Assembly: GCF_039880525.1 (NCBI RefSeq)
Contig: NZ_CP156989.1
Coordinates: forward strand, 2,542,001 to 2,606,000
Reading direction: 5' to 3'
DNA: 64,000 bases
From: Agrococcus sp. ProA11
Lineage (GTDB): Bacteria; Actinomycetota; Actinomycetes; Actinomycetales; Microbacteriaceae
In this document: positions 52,201 through 60,405 of the stretch, in pieces
How the letters are laid out: each line of letters opens with the position of its first letter
Position numbering within the stretch: the stretch's first letter is position 1
The notes under the pieces: generated by a model
What the model saw: only the letters and a program-made list of their open reading frames with translations
Databases searched by the model: none
Told to the model about the DNA's origin: nothing
Program-made: the position numbers and the translations under genes

Positions 52201-53609
52201 AACGCGGGCAGCAGCCGCTCGACCACCGCGTCGACCGTCTCGTCGAATGCCCACAGCTGCAGCTGCGGCGCCATCGACGACACCTTCACCGAGACGTAGT
52301 CGACGTCATCGCGGCGCAGCAGCGCCATCGTGCCCTCGAGCCGATCGAGCGCCTCCTCGTCGCCGAGCACAGCCTCGCCGAGCAGGTTGATGTTGAGCCG
52401 ATTGCCCTCCTCGCGCAATCGCGCGAGCGGCTTCGCGAGCTTCGCGGGCGTGGCGTCGATCACGAGATGCGAGACCATCTCGCGCATCGCCTTCTTCACC
52501 ACCGGGATGATCAGCTTGGGCGTGACGATGCCGAAGCCGCCGCCGAGCGTGACGCCGAGCTTGAGGTACCAGTCGAGGAAGCCGGGGATGTCGCGGCTGA
52601 GCTCCTCGAAGTTGCGAGCGCTGATCTTCGGATCCTCGGGCCGCATGACCTTGTCGACGAACCCGACCGCGAAGGCGAGGCCCTTCGGGTCGTGCAGCAG
52701 CCCCGCGAGGCGCTCCTCCGCCTTGTCGCGCTTGCCCTCGACCGGGCGGGAGACCCAGCCGCGCACGCGCTCGATCGCGGCGAGCGCGAACGGGTCGTCG
52801 CTGGCGGCATCGGTGATCGGTGCGGGCGCGGGCGTCGGCTCGGGCTCGGGCGCAGGCGTCGGCTCGGGCTCCGGCGCGCGCGCGGGCGCGGGCTCAGGTT
52901 CGGGCGCTGGCTCGGGTGCGGGCTCCGGCTGCGACAGCGCTTCGGCGGCGCTCGCCGCGGCCGCGCGCTCGGCCGCTGCCTTGGCCTCCGCGCGAGCGGT
53001 GACCGCTGCGGCAAGGCCACCGATGCGCGGCTCGTCCGGCTGCGAGGCCTCGGGCGTCGGCGCATCCGGCGTCGGCGCGTCAGGCGTCGCGTCGGCGGCC
53101 TGCTGCGCCCTGATGCGCTTCCGTGTGGCCGGCGGCGCCGATTCCGCGGTCGGCTCGGGTTCCGGCGGCAGGGACGCCGCGCGCAGCTCGGCCTGCAGCT
53201 CGGCAGCATCCATCTGCACCGTCGGCACCTCGGCGACATCGTGCGACAGCGACCAGCCGGCCGCGGGGGCGGAAGCGGGGCGCGGAATGCCCGGCGCCTC
53301 CACCGGCTCGTACGGCCGCACCGCGGCAGCCCAGGTGACGTCGTCGATCTCAAAGGCGGGACCGGAGTCGAGCGTCGTCCGCAGCTCGATGGGCTCGTCG
53401 GGATCCTGCGCTGCGGAGCCCGGCCGCGCCGCAGGCGGCTGCACCACGACCTGCTCCTCGACCACCTCGAGCGGATCGTCGAGACCCAGCTGCGCGATGT
53501 CGTCGGCGCTCGCGTGCTGCGGCTCCGTCGCCGGAGGCTGCTCGTCTGCCCGCGCGATGCCCTCCTTGATCAGGGCATCGAAGTCCTCGTGCCTGGGCTG
53601 CTCGGTCAT
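49287..53609 (-). CDS. putA: bifunctional proline dehydrogenase / P5C dehydrogenase with long disordered N-terminus
   Basis: 1440 residues. About residues 1-275 are low complexity, Pro/Glu/Ala-rich, with PAPEPEPAP-type repeats at 227-265. PRODH follows (about 285-650; GNRLNINLLGEAVLGDEEA, KFINLDMEEYRDL, GIKVRLVKGANI, ASHNLFDLAY). The aldehyde dehydrogenase domain spans about 740-1240 with TPPWNFP, ETSGKNAIVV and FGHAGQKCSAAS (catalytic Cys about 1016). A C-terminal region of about 180 residues follows. It converts proline to glutamate through channelled P5C. No DNA-binding RHH domain was seen at the N-terminus. ATG at 53609, divergent from an FAD oxidoreductase. Confidence 0.93.
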   Translation of the reverse strand: MTEQPRHEDFDALIKEGIARADEQPPATEPQHASADDIAQLGLDDPLEVVEEQVVVQPPAARPGSAAQDPDEPIELRTTLDSGPAFEIDDVTWAAAVRPYEPVEAPGIPRPASAPAAGWSLSHDVAEVPTVQMDAAELQAELRAASLPPEPEPTAESAPPATRKRIRAQQAADATPDAPTPDAPTPEASQPDEPRIGGLAAAVTARAEAKAAAERAAAASAAEALSQPEPAPEPAPEPEPAPARAPEPEPTPAPEPEPTPAPAPITDAASDDPFALAAIERVRGWVSRPVEGKRDKAEERLAGLLHDPKGLAFAVGFVDKVMRPEDPKISARNFEELSRDIPGFLDWYLKLGVTLGGGFGIVTPKLIIPVVKKAMREMVSHLVIDATPAKLAKPLARLREEGNRLNINLLGEAVLGDEEALDRLEGTMALLRRDDVDYVSVKVSSMAPQLQLWAFDETVDAVVERLLPAFRLAAESHTPKFINLDMEEYRDLDLTIAVFERLLARPELAKLEAGIVLQAYLPDALAAYRRLAAFAKERRAQGGAGIKVRLVKGANIALERVDAALHGWPLAVLPSKESSDANFKRVLREALLPDNAFAVRLGVASHNLFDLAYAAELSRHHGTHHRVDAEMLLGMASEHRAAVREVFPDLVLYTPVVQPGHFDAAVAYLVRRLEENAAGTNFASSMFDLADPAVLQRERDRFLDSLAVLEREDAERADGAAPTPNRTQDRSGDLQASMTHPDGFANEPDTDPALAANRDWARQIVQRAASTELGNRTLGMNTIEDWPTLERRIDRAAQAADGWAARGAEARAGILRDAAATLGAYRGRLIEIMIAEAGKTLAEADPEVSEAIDFARYYAEQATLLEAAEHATPKPVALTVVTPPWNFPVAIAAGGVTAALATGSAVILKPAPQARRSAAVLCEALWEAGVPREVLVLCDVAEGEISRQLVTHPAVGRLILTGSIETAELFSSWRPDLPLLAETSGKNAIVVTPSADLELAAADIVQSAFGHAGQKCSAASVVIMVGTVGDSERFRRQLVDAATTLRVGSPLDARTHIGPLIEPAQGALLRALTTLEDEEEWLLEPKQLDAAGRLWSPGIRDAVEPGSVTHRTEFFGPHLTLIEVDTLDEAIDVQNDTEFGLTAGIHSLDPYEVAQWIDEVRAGNLYVNRGITGAIVRRQPFGGWKRSQVGPGAKAGGPNYLTTLVDWEPVDRGPRQSVRLHGLDRRVSAVIEAATPSLDFLEFDRVRAGANSDQTAWEAEFGLARDVSELGVERNVFRYRPADVLIRVAEDGSVADLVRLLAAATRTRAIVRVSSAVEVPAGVVQLSRQAIPPLRLEELVQETDAAFHARIADGSVLAAVENEDAMGHTRVTEPLRRIRLVGTDAGLRGALAGNATVAVYDQPVTGEGRIELLPFLREQAISITAHRFGTPDPEMQALRF

Positions 53610-53696
53610 GCGGCATATCGTATGCGTGCGGGACCCGGCGCCTTCACTTCGCGCGAGTCGGGCCCGCAGAACCGCTGTCGCTCGAGGAGGAGTCGC

Positions 53697-55295
53697 ATGC
53701 CGAAGGTCGCCATCATCGGCGGAGGCCACAACGGCCTGACCGCCGCCGCCTACCTGGCCCGCGCTGGCGTCTCGGTGACGGTGCTCGAACGCCTGCCGCA
53801 CGTCGGGGGCGCCGCCGTCTCGACCAACGACTTCGTCGGTCTGGATGCGCGCCTGTCGCGCTACTCCTACCTCGTGAGCCTGCTGCCCGCGCAGATCATC
53901 GACGATCTCGGCCTCGACGTGCAGTTCGCCAGACGCCGGTACTCGAGCTACACGCCCGTGCCGGCAGGCTCTGGAGCGGATGCAAACCGGGGCCTGCTCA
54001 TCGACGCCGGCGACGAGTCCGCCACCCGCGCATCGTTCGCCGCGATCGGCGCGGCCGACGACGCCGACGCCTTCGCGGCGTTCGCCGACCGCACGACACG
54101 GCTCGCCGGCTCGCTGTTCCCGACCCTCACCCAGCCCCTGCCCACCCGGGACGCCGCCCGCGCGGCCGCCGGCTCGGCATCCGCCTGGTCGGAGATCGTC
54201 GACGCGCCGATCAGCGACGCCATCGAGCGAGCGGTGCGGCACGACCTGGTGCGCGGCGTCATCGCGACCGATGCCCTCATCGGCACCTTCGCGGCGCTCG
54301 ACGACCCCGGGCTGCAGCAGAACCGCTGCCTCCTCTACCACGTGATCGGCGGCGGCACCGGCGACTGGGATGTGCCGATCGGCGGCATGGGGCGCGTCTC
54401 CGGCGAGCTCGAGGTCGCTGCCAGGCAGGCGGGCGCGACGATCCTCACGGGCGTGACGGTCACGCGCGTGACGCCCGACGGCGAGGTGACGTGGGAGGAG
54501 CGGGTCGGCGGGCTGCCCACGAGCTCGCCGGGCCTCCCGACCGGCATCGAGCTCACCGCACAGTTCGACCTCGTGCTGTCGGCGGTCGCGCCGCACGTGC
54601 TCGCGGAGCTGCTGGGCGAGCAGGCGCCGCGGCCGGAGGGCGCGCAGGTGAAGGTCAACATGGTGCTGCAGCGGCTGCCGCGGCTGCGCGGTGACGTGGC
54701 GCCGGAGGCCGCGTTCGGCGGCACCTTCCACGTCAACGAGACCTACACGCAGCTCGGTGCGGCGCACGCCGCGGCGGTGAGCGGCACGGTGCCCGACCCG
54801 CTGCCGTGCGAGATCTACTGCCACTCGCTCACTGACCCGACGATCCTCGGGGACGAGCTGCGCGCATCCGGCGCCCACACGCTCACCGTCTTCGGACTGC
54901 ACACCCCCGACCGACTGGTGACCGACGAGACCAACGAGCGGATGCGCGGCGAGCTCGAGCAGGCAGTGCTCGCGTCGCTCGATTCGGTGCTGGCCGAACC
55001 GATCGAGCCGCTGCTCGTGGAGGGCCCGCAGGGTCGTGCGATCGAGACGAAGACGACGCTCGACATCGAGGACGCCCTGGCGATGCCGGGCGGCAACATC
55101 TTCCACGGCCCGCTGTCGTGGCCGTGGCTGGAGTCGGAGGCCGCCGGCCCAGCCGAGGCGTGGGGCGTCGAGACGGCGCACCCGCGGATCCTGCTGGCGG
55201 GATCGGGCGCGCGCCGTGGCGGCGCCGTCTCCGGCATCGGCGGCCACAACGCCGCTCACGCGGCGCTGGAGCTGCTGGCCGACCGCCTGCGCTGA
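53697..55295 (+). CDS. phytoene-desaturase-like FAD-dependent oxidoreductase
   Basis: 532 residues. KVAIIGGGHNGLTAAAYLAR (FAD dinucleotide loop), VTVLERLPHVGGAAVS, GGGTGDWDVPIGGMGRVSGEL and the C-terminal RILLAGSGARRGGAVSGIGG are the CrtI/PYROXD2-type features. The GGxGDW stretch and lack of carotenoid genes argue against carotenoid desaturation; PYROXD2-like oxidoreductases are mostly uncharacterised. GAGGAGGAG Shine-Dalgarno precedes the ATG at 53697. Confidence 0.82.
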   Translation: MPKVAIIGGGHNGLTAAAYLARAGVSVTVLERLPHVGGAAVSTNDFVGLDARLSRYSYLVSLLPAQIIDDLGLDVQFARRRYSSYTPVPAGSGADANRGLLIDAGDESATRASFAAIGAADDADAFAAFADRTTRLAGSLFPTLTQPLPTRDAARAAAGSASAWSEIVDAPISDAIERAVRHDLVRGVIATDALIGTFAALDDPGLQQNRCLLYHVIGGGTGDWDVPIGGMGRVSGELEVAARQAGATILTGVTVTRVTPDGEVTWEERVGGLPTSSPGLPTGIELTAQFDLVLSAVAPHVLAELLGEQAPRPEGAQVKVNMVLQRLPRLRGDVAPEAAFGGTFHVNETYTQLGAAHAAAVSGTVPDPLPCEIYCHSLTDPTILGDELRASGAHTLTVFGLHTPDRLVTDETNERMRGELEQAVLASLDSVLAEPIEPLLVEGPQGRAIETKTTLDIEDALAMPGGNIFHGPLSWPWLESEAAGPAEAWGVETAHPRILLAGSGARRGGAVSGIGGHNAAHAALELLADRLR

Positions 55296-55337
55296 GCCCG
55301 CCGGCGCGCGCGGCGACCGGCAATGCCGCGTCGGCCC

Positions 55338-55411
55338 CCGTCGCTCAACCGGCCCAGTGGTCTGGCGGCCGGATTCGCGACTCGCCAGACCACTGGACCG
55401 GTTGACGGACG
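55338..55411. repeat. REP-like element, family 1, copy 2 (inverted)
   Basis: Left arm CCGTCGCTCAACCGG and right arm CCGGTTGACGGACG; an inner pair CCAGTGGTCTGG/CCAGACCACTGG (perfect 12 bp) surrounds GGCCGGATTCGCG. It is the reverse complement of copy 1 at 41811-41885 and lies between convergent genes, where it may also terminate transcripts. Confidence 0.8.
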
Positions 55412-55415
55412 AGGT

Positions 55416-55991
55416 TCAGCGAGGGGTGCGCGTGCCCCAGCTCGACGGCGCCGGCTGCCGGTTCGAGGGCAGCCGGTTCATCTCGGCCCAGTCGTGCACG
55501 CGCTGGTCGAGCTCCGGCAGCGGCACGGCGATGCCCGCCGCCTCGAGCACCTCGATGACGCGCGCGGTGGTCGCCGTGCCGACGCCCCGCTCGATGAAGC
55601 GGCCCTGCATGACGCCGCGCGCGTGCAGCTCGCCGTCGACGACGAAGCGCTGCTGCAGGTAGATGGCGCGCTCGTCGGCACCCAGCACCGCCGTCTCGAT
55701 GTCGAAGCGCTGCCACAGGTCGAGGCTGCGGCGGTAGACCATGGTCGACTGGCCCACGACCGCGTAGATGCCGGCGCGCCCCAGCACCTCCTGCATGCCG
55801 GTGCGCACGGTCATGTCCACGCGCGCGAGATCCATGTAGGACAGGTAGCGGCCGTTGTTCATGTGACCGAGCAGGTCGATGTCGGTCGGCAGCACCATGA
55901 ACGGCGTGCGCGCCACCTCGTCGATCCCGAGCTCCGGGCGCCCCTTGCTCTTCACGGTCATCGCCAGCAGCCACTGCAACCACATGTTCAT
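55416..55991 (-). CDS. acyl-CoA thioesterase-like (hotdog) protein
   Basis: 191 residues. FMVLPTDIDLLGHMNNGRYL contains the hotdog-type D...HMNNGRY signature of 4-hydroxybenzoyl-CoA/THEM6-like thioesterases; QSTMVYRRSLDLWQRFDIET and QQRFVVDGELHARGVMQGRF complete the fold. Probably hydrolyses acyl-CoA thioesters. ATG at 55991; the longer frame to 56051 is less likely. Confidence 0.8.
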   Translation of the reverse strand: MNMWLQWLLAMTVKSKGRPELGIDEVARTPFMVLPTDIDLLGHMNNGRYLSYMDLARVDMTVRTGMQEVLGRAGIYAVVGQSTMVYRRSLDLWQRFDIETAVLGADERAIYLQQRFVVDGELHARGVMQGRFIERGVGTATTARVIEVLEAAGIAVPLPELDQRVHDWAEMNRLPSNRQPAPSSWGTRTPR

Positions 55992-56050
55992 GAGGAGCAA
56001 TCCTGCCCGACGCGTGCGCGGCCTCCCGCATCGTTTGGGAGAATCGTCCA

Positions 56051-56914
56051 ATGCACAAGGTGCTGCTCTACTACCGCTTCACGCCCATCGCCGATCCCGA
56101 GGCCGTGCGGCTCTGGCAGCACGCGCTCTGCGAGCAGCTCGGACTCACCGGGCGCATCCTCATCTCCCGCCACGGCATCAACGGCACGGTCGGTGGCGAG
56201 ATGGATGCGTGCAAGCGGTACGCCAGGGCGACCCGGGAGTACTCGGGGTTCCGCGGCATGGACATCAAGTGGTCGGCGGGCACGGGCGCGGACTTCCCGC
56301 GGCTGAGCGTCAAGGTGCGCGACGAGATCGTCACCTTCGGCGCCGCGGACGAGATCGAGGTGGATGCCGCCGGCGTCGTCGGCGGCGGACGGCACCTCAA
56401 GCCGGGCGAGCTGCACGCGCTGGTGGAGGAGCGCGACGACGTGGTCTTCTTCGACGGCCGCAACCGCTTCGAGGCCGAGGTGGGCCGGTTCAAGGACGCG
56501 ATCGTGCCCGACGTCGACACCACGCGCGACTTCGTCGAGCTGCTCGACTCGGGCGCCTACGACCACCTGAAGGACAAGCCGGTCGTCACCTACTGCACCG
56601 GCGGCGTGCGCTGCGAGGTGCTCTCCTCCCTGATGACGAAGCGCGGCTTCCAGGAGGTCTACCAGCTCGACGGCGGCATCGTCCGCTACGGCGAGAGCTT
56701 CGGCAACGCCGGGCTCTGGGAGGGCTCGCTGTACGTCTTCGACCAGCGCCAGACGGTCGACTTCGGCGCGGGGGCCGCGGTGCTCGGCAGCTGCGCGAGC
56801 TGCGGCGCACCGACGGGCGGCATGGGCAACTGCCGCCTCTGGTCGTGCCGCAAGCAGGTGCCCGTCTGCGACGCGTGCGAGCCCGCGTGCGCCGAGCACG
56901 TCGCGGCGGCCTGA
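56051..56914 (+). CDS. trhO: tRNA uridine(34) hydroxylase, rhodanese-type
   Basis: 287 residues. [13 protein letters not shown], the rhodanese loop with catalytic cysteine [10 protein letters not shown] (C182), and the [11 protein letters not shown] region match TrhO/YceA. The C-terminus has a cysteine cluster [16 protein letters not shown] and CDACEPAC (about 248-280) as a likely zinc site. It uses O2 to hydroxylate U34 of several tRNAs on the way to 5-methoxyuridine-type modifications. Divergent from the thioesterase. Confidence 0.9.
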   Translation: MHKVLLYYRFTPIADPEAVRLWQHALCEQLGLTGRILISRHGINGTVGGEMDACKRYARATREYSGFRGMDIKWSAGTGADFPRLSVKVRDEIVTFGAADEIEVDAAGVVGGGRHLKPGELHALVEERDDVVFFDGRNRFEAEVGRFKDAIVPDVDTTRDFVELLDSGAYDHLKDKPVVTYCTGGVRCEVLSSLMTKRGFQEVYQLDGGIVRYGESFGNAGLWEGSLYVFDQRQTVDFGAGAAVLGSCASCGAPTGGMGNCRLWSCRKQVPVCDACEPACAEHVAAA

Positions 56915-56978
56915 GCGGCGCGAGCGCGCGGCCGCGGCGCGTCCGGGACTCCCGGCCGACGACGGCTACGCTGGCCGC

Positions 56979-57464
56979 ATGGCCGACGGCGACATCCACA
57001 TCCGACGCGCGACGCGCGATGACGCGGCCGTGCTGCAGCGGCTGATCAGCGCCCACCGGCACGCCGACGAGGATGACGAGAAGGTCGACCGCTACCGCGA
57101 GCGCCTGGACTCGCTGGTCGTGAACGACGCCCACCACATCGTGGTGGCGGAGGCCGACGGGCAGGTGCTCGGCTACGCGGCGGCGCAGGACTACGGCCCC
57201 GCTCCCCAGCGGGACTGGTCGATCGCCCGCATGCACGATCTGTGGGTGTCACCGGATGCGCGCGGCCGCGGCGCGGGCACCGCGCTGTTCCGTGCGGTGC
57301 AGCAGTGGGCCGAGCAGCAGACGCGCATCCGCGTGCTCGAGTGGCAGTCGCTCGAGGTGGCTGCCGACTTCTACCGGAAGCTCGGGCTCTCCGGCGAGCG
57401 CGTCGACGAGGCCGACCCGCGCGAGCTGTACGAGATCGAGGTGCACCTGCCGTCGCGCGACTGA
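56979..57464 (+). CDS. GNAT N-acetyltransferase
   Basis: 161 residues. IRRATRDDAAVLQRLISAHR at the N-terminus, LWVSPDARGRGAGTALFRAV (acetyl-CoA loop R-G-x-G-x-G) and WQSLEVAADFYRKLGL are canonical. Substrate unknown. ATG at 56979; convergent with the phosphatase gene. Confidence 0.88.
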   Translation: MADGDIHIRRATRDDAAVLQRLISAHRHADEDDEKVDRYRERLDSLVVNDAHHIVVAEADGQVLGYAAAQDYGPAPQRDWSIARMHDLWVSPDARGRGAGTALFRAVQQWAEQQTRIRVLEWQSLEVAADFYRKLGLSGERVDEADPRELYEIEVHLPSRD

Positions 57465-57478
57465 CGCGCGCGGCAGCG

Positions 57479-58225
57479 TTACTCCGGCTCGGCGACCTCG
57501 CCGACGGCGTCGAGCTGCCAGCGCGTCGAGCCGGACTCCAGCGAGACCGTGGTCACCGAGCAGTTCGGCAGGATCACGTCGGGCGCGAGCTCCGGCACGA
57601 GCTGGCGCAGCAGCGACGTGATGAAGCCGCCGTGCGAGACGATGAGCACCTCGGCGCGGTCCTCCCCGGGAATGGCGGCGGCGGCGCGGATGACCTGCTC
57701 GAGGGCGGCATCGGCGCGCACCACCGTCGCGTAGGCGTGCTCGGCCTGGCCGCTCGTGTCGAGCTTGGCGATGGTGTCGAACAGGCCGCGCCAGCCGACC
57801 TGCTCGCCGATGGTGCGCAGCGCGCTCAGCTCCCGGTCGACCTCGTAGCCGTGCTCGACGATGACCTCCTGCCAGACGTCCGACGCCAGTCGCTGCTCGT
57901 GCGAGCCGAAGTTCCACTCGCGCAGCAGCTCGGTGTACTCGATCGTCGGGCGCGGGTCCATCGCCGCCGCGATGCCCTCCGCGGTGGTGCGCGTGCGCGG
58001 CAGGTCGGAGCTCTGCACGATGTCGAAGCGCGCGCTCGCCAGCCTGCGCGCGACCGCGGCGATCTGCCGGTGGCCGAGCTCCGTGATCGGCGAATCCGAC
58101 CAGCCCTGCATGAGGTGCCCGACGTTGAACTCCGTCTCCGCGTGGCGCACGATGCGCAGCCGCAGCGCGCGGCCGGATGCGAGCGCCGCGAGCTCGGCCG
58201 GGAGGTACTGGTGCTTCTCGGTCAT
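57479..58225 (-). CDS. histidine phosphatase (phosphoglycerate-mutase-like)
   Basis: 248 residues. LRIVRHAETEFN (catalytic His), RTRTTAEGIAA, EYTELLREWNFG (acid Glu region) and LIVSHGGFITSLL (second His) are the branch-1 histidine phosphatase pattern. Such proteins dephosphorylate sugar phosphates or nucleotides. ATG at 58225 overlaps the CopD-CtaG stop. Confidence 0.87.
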   Translation of the reverse strand: MTEKHQYLPAELAALASGRALRLRIVRHAETEFNVGHLMQGWSDSPITELGHRQIAAVARRLASARFDIVQSSDLPRTRTTAEGIAAAMDPRPTIEYTELLREWNFGSHEQRLASDVWQEVIVEHGYEVDRELSALRTIGEQVGWRGLFDTIAKLDTSGQAEHAYATVVRADAALEQVIRAAAAIPGEDRAEVLIVSHGGFITSLLRQLVPELAPDVILPNCSVTTVSLESGSTRWQLDAVGEVAEPE

Positions 58226-60225
58226 CGGTTCCCCATCTTGTCGAGCATGTCGTTGTAGGCGCTCAGCTGCGCGCCGCCGTCACGATCGGCGGCGCGGTCG
58301 ATGCGCGTGCGCTCCTGCTTGTCGCTGCGCGCCCACATCACGGAGGTGATGATCGCGAGGATCACGGTCGGGACCTCGCCGATCGACCAGGCGATGCCGC
58401 CGCCCTCCTGCTGATCCTGCAGCGCGTCGATGCCGTTGCCCATCGCGCCGAACCAGTCGGCGAGCAGCAGCGCCTCGCCGGTCATGAGGGTCAGCCCGAA
58501 GAAGGCGTGGAAGACCATGGTGCCGATCAGCAGCACCAGCCGCAGGGCGAAGGGAGGCCTGGCGGGGGCGGGGTCGATGCCGATGATCGCCTGCACGAAG
58601 AGGTAGCCGGCGCCGACGAAGTGCAGCACCATCCAGATGTGCCCGAGGTGGTCGTGCATCGCCCACTCGAAGATGGGCGTGTAGTAGAAGATCCAGAGGC
58701 TGAGCACGAAGATCGCGGCGGCGACGATCGGATGCCCCACCACCTGCATGTAGCGCGAGTGCACGATCGCGAGCAGCCACTCGCGGCCGCCGCGGCTGCC
58801 GTCGCGACGCTTGGCGATCGTGCGCAGCGCGAGCGTGATGGGCGCGCCGGGCACGAGCAGCACCGGCACCGCCATGCCCAGCAGCATGTGCACGAGCATG
58901 TGGAGTGAGAACTGGAACTCCTGATAGACGTTCAGCGCGCCGGACGTGCACCACCACAGCAGCAGCACGCCTGCCGTCCACGACACCGTGCGCAGCGCCG
59001 GCCAGCGATCGCCGCGCTTGGTGAGGCGGCGCACGGCCGCGAGGTAGAAGAACAGCAGCAGCGCGGCGATCACCGTCCACAGCGGGTCGAGCGCCCACTC
59101 GGTGAACAGTCGCCCGACGTCGAACGGCGGCGGCAGCGGCTTGCCCGTCAGGATCTCGGCAGGGGTCGCCTCGAGGCCCGGCGGCGTCTCCGGCACCGGC
59201 GTCGGGGTGCGGGCGAGCCCGGCCGCGACGCCGGCGGTGACGCCCATCACCACGAGCTCGAGCCCGAGGATCGCGGCGATCGCCCTGCCGCCCACGCGCT
59301 CGCCGAGCGTCTGCACCGGGGTGAGCAGCCGCATCCGCTGCCAGGCTCCGAAGCCGCCGAGCACGAGCAGCAGCACCGCCTTCGCGATCGTGAGGATGCC
59401 GTAGTCGCTGAACCAGTCGCCCTCCATGCGCACCCACGCGGAGGCGACGCCGGTGAAGGCGACCACCCCGAAGCTCGCCATGGCGAGGCTCGAGTAGCGC
59501 AGCAGCACGTCGCCGTAGGCGACGTCCGGAGCGGATGCTGCGCCGGTGGCACCGGCAGTGTCGGTCGCGGCGCCGCGGCCACGGCCGGCGAGCAGCAGCC
59601 CGAGGTGCAGGACGCCGCCGAGCCAGATCGAGACGAAGATCAGGTGCAGCAGCAGCGCGGAGACCGCGACGTCATGGCCGGCGGTACCGCCCGCGTGACC
59701 GCCGGAGGCGATGAACCAGAACGGCACCAGCCAGGCGACGGCGGTGAAGGCGGCGGCCACCGGGCCCCGCGCGACGAGCAGCACGACCGTGAGCACGGCG
59801 AGCGACAGCAGCGTCGCCAGCAGCAGGCGACCGGTCTCGATCTCGGTGAAGAAGAGCTGCAGCAGATCGCCGAACTCGTTGGTGGCGGTGACCGGGTTCG
59901 ACACCAGGGTGCGGAAGCTGCCCCATGCGATGAACCCCTGCGCCACGGCGGCGATGCCGGTGGTCGCCGCGGCGATGTCGAGGGTGCGGTGCCAGTCGCG
60001 GCTGCCGGGCCGGAGCGCGAAGCATGCCAGCACGAGACCGCCGAATGCGGCGGCGATCGCGATGTTGCGCAGCATGCTGGCGATCGGGATGCCGTAGCGC
60101 ACCGCGGGACCGGGATCCTCGATCGCGAGCTCGGCCGCGCCGCCACCGAACTCGAGCGCCGCCCAGAGCGCAGCCAGCCCCGCGAGGATCGCGAGTGCCG
60201 GGGCGAGGAGACGGAGGCGCTGCAC
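58222..60225 (-). CDS. CopD-CtaG fusion, copper-linked cytochrome oxidase assembly protein
   Basis: 667 residues with roughly fifteen hydrophobic segments. The N-terminal half (about 1-345) is CopD-like, with FIAWGSFRTL, LHLIFVSIWLGGVLHLGLLL and FGVVAFTGVASAWVRME. The C-terminal half (about 380-645) is caa3-CtaG, with FQFSLHMLVHMLLGMAVPVL and HDHLGHIWMVLHFVGAGYLF, whose histidines likely bind copper. It probably delivers copper to the cytochrome c oxidase. GTG start; the fusion is normal in actinobacteria. Confidence 0.9.
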   Translation of the reverse strand: MQRLRLLAPALAILAGLAALWAALEFGGGAAELAIEDPGPAVRYGIPIASMLRNIAIAAAFGGLVLACFALRPGSRDWHRTLDIAAATTGIAAVAQGFIAWGSFRTLVSNPVTATNEFGDLLQLFFTEIETGRLLLATLLSLAVLTVVLLVARGPVAAAFTAVAWLVPFWFIASGGHAGGTAGHDVAVSALLLHLIFVSIWLGGVLHLGLLLAGRGRGAATDTAGATGAASAPDVAYGDVLLRYSSLAMASFGVVAFTGVASAWVRMEGDWFSDYGILTIAKAVLLLVLGGFGAWQRMRLLTPVQTLGERVGGRAIAAILGLELVVMGVTAGVAAGLARTPTPVPETPPGLEATPAEILTGKPLPPPFDVGRLFTEWALDPLWTVIAALLLFFYLAAVRRLTKRGDRWPALRTVSWTAGVLLLWWCTSGALNVYQEFQFSLHMLVHMLLGMAVPVLLVPGAPITLALRTIAKRRDGSRGGREWLLAIVHSRYMQVVGHPIVAAAIFVLSLWIFYYTPIFEWAMHDHLGHIWMVLHFVGAGYLFVQAIIGIDPAPARPPFALRLVLLIGTMVFHAFFGLTLMTGEALLLADWFGAMGNGIDALQDQQEGGGIAWSIGEVPTVILAIITSVMWARSDKQERTRIDRAADRDGGAQLSAYNDMLDKMGNR

Positions 60226-60261
60226 CCACTCAGGGTAGTCGCCGCCCCTATGACCGCCGCC

Positions 60262-60376
60262 CGCCGGCTGGTCGAGGAGCGCCCGCCGCCCGCCAGTTGC
60301 CGCCGGCTGGTCGAGGAGCGCCCGCCGCCCGCTGGTCGAGGAGCGCCCGGCCGCAGGCCGCGCGCTTCACGAGACC
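60262..60376. repeat. REP-like family 2 cluster, direct repeats
   Basis: A 32-bp unit beginning CGCCGGCTGGTCGAGGAGCG is exactly repeated at 60262-60293 and 60301-60332; a third partial GCTGGTCGAGGAGCGCCC starts at 60331 and continues through a GGCC-GCA-GGCC hairpin to CGAGACC. This fills the gap 60226-60405; no gene is present. Confidence 0.7.
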
Positions 60377-60405
60377 GAGGGCGGCAGCCTGCGCAGGACG
60401 CAGGC

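Noticed and set aside
53610-55259. Extension of the putA frame upstream to 55259 on the minus strand
   Set aside because: It runs antisense to the FAD oxidoreductase gene, has no family similarity, and the ATG at 53609 starts a plausible N-terminus.
49002-55295. A 2097-codon open frame on the plus strand, antisense to putA and continuing into the FAD oxidoreductase
   Set aside because: Only the last 532 codons (from 53697) have family motifs and a Shine-Dalgarno. The rest is the Arg/His/Val/Glu-rich antisense shadow expected from GC-rich codon positions of putA.
60262-60376. Direct repeats as a CRISPR array
   Set aside because: Spacing is irregular (39 then 25 bases), the repeats have no unique spacers of constant size and no cas genes are present.
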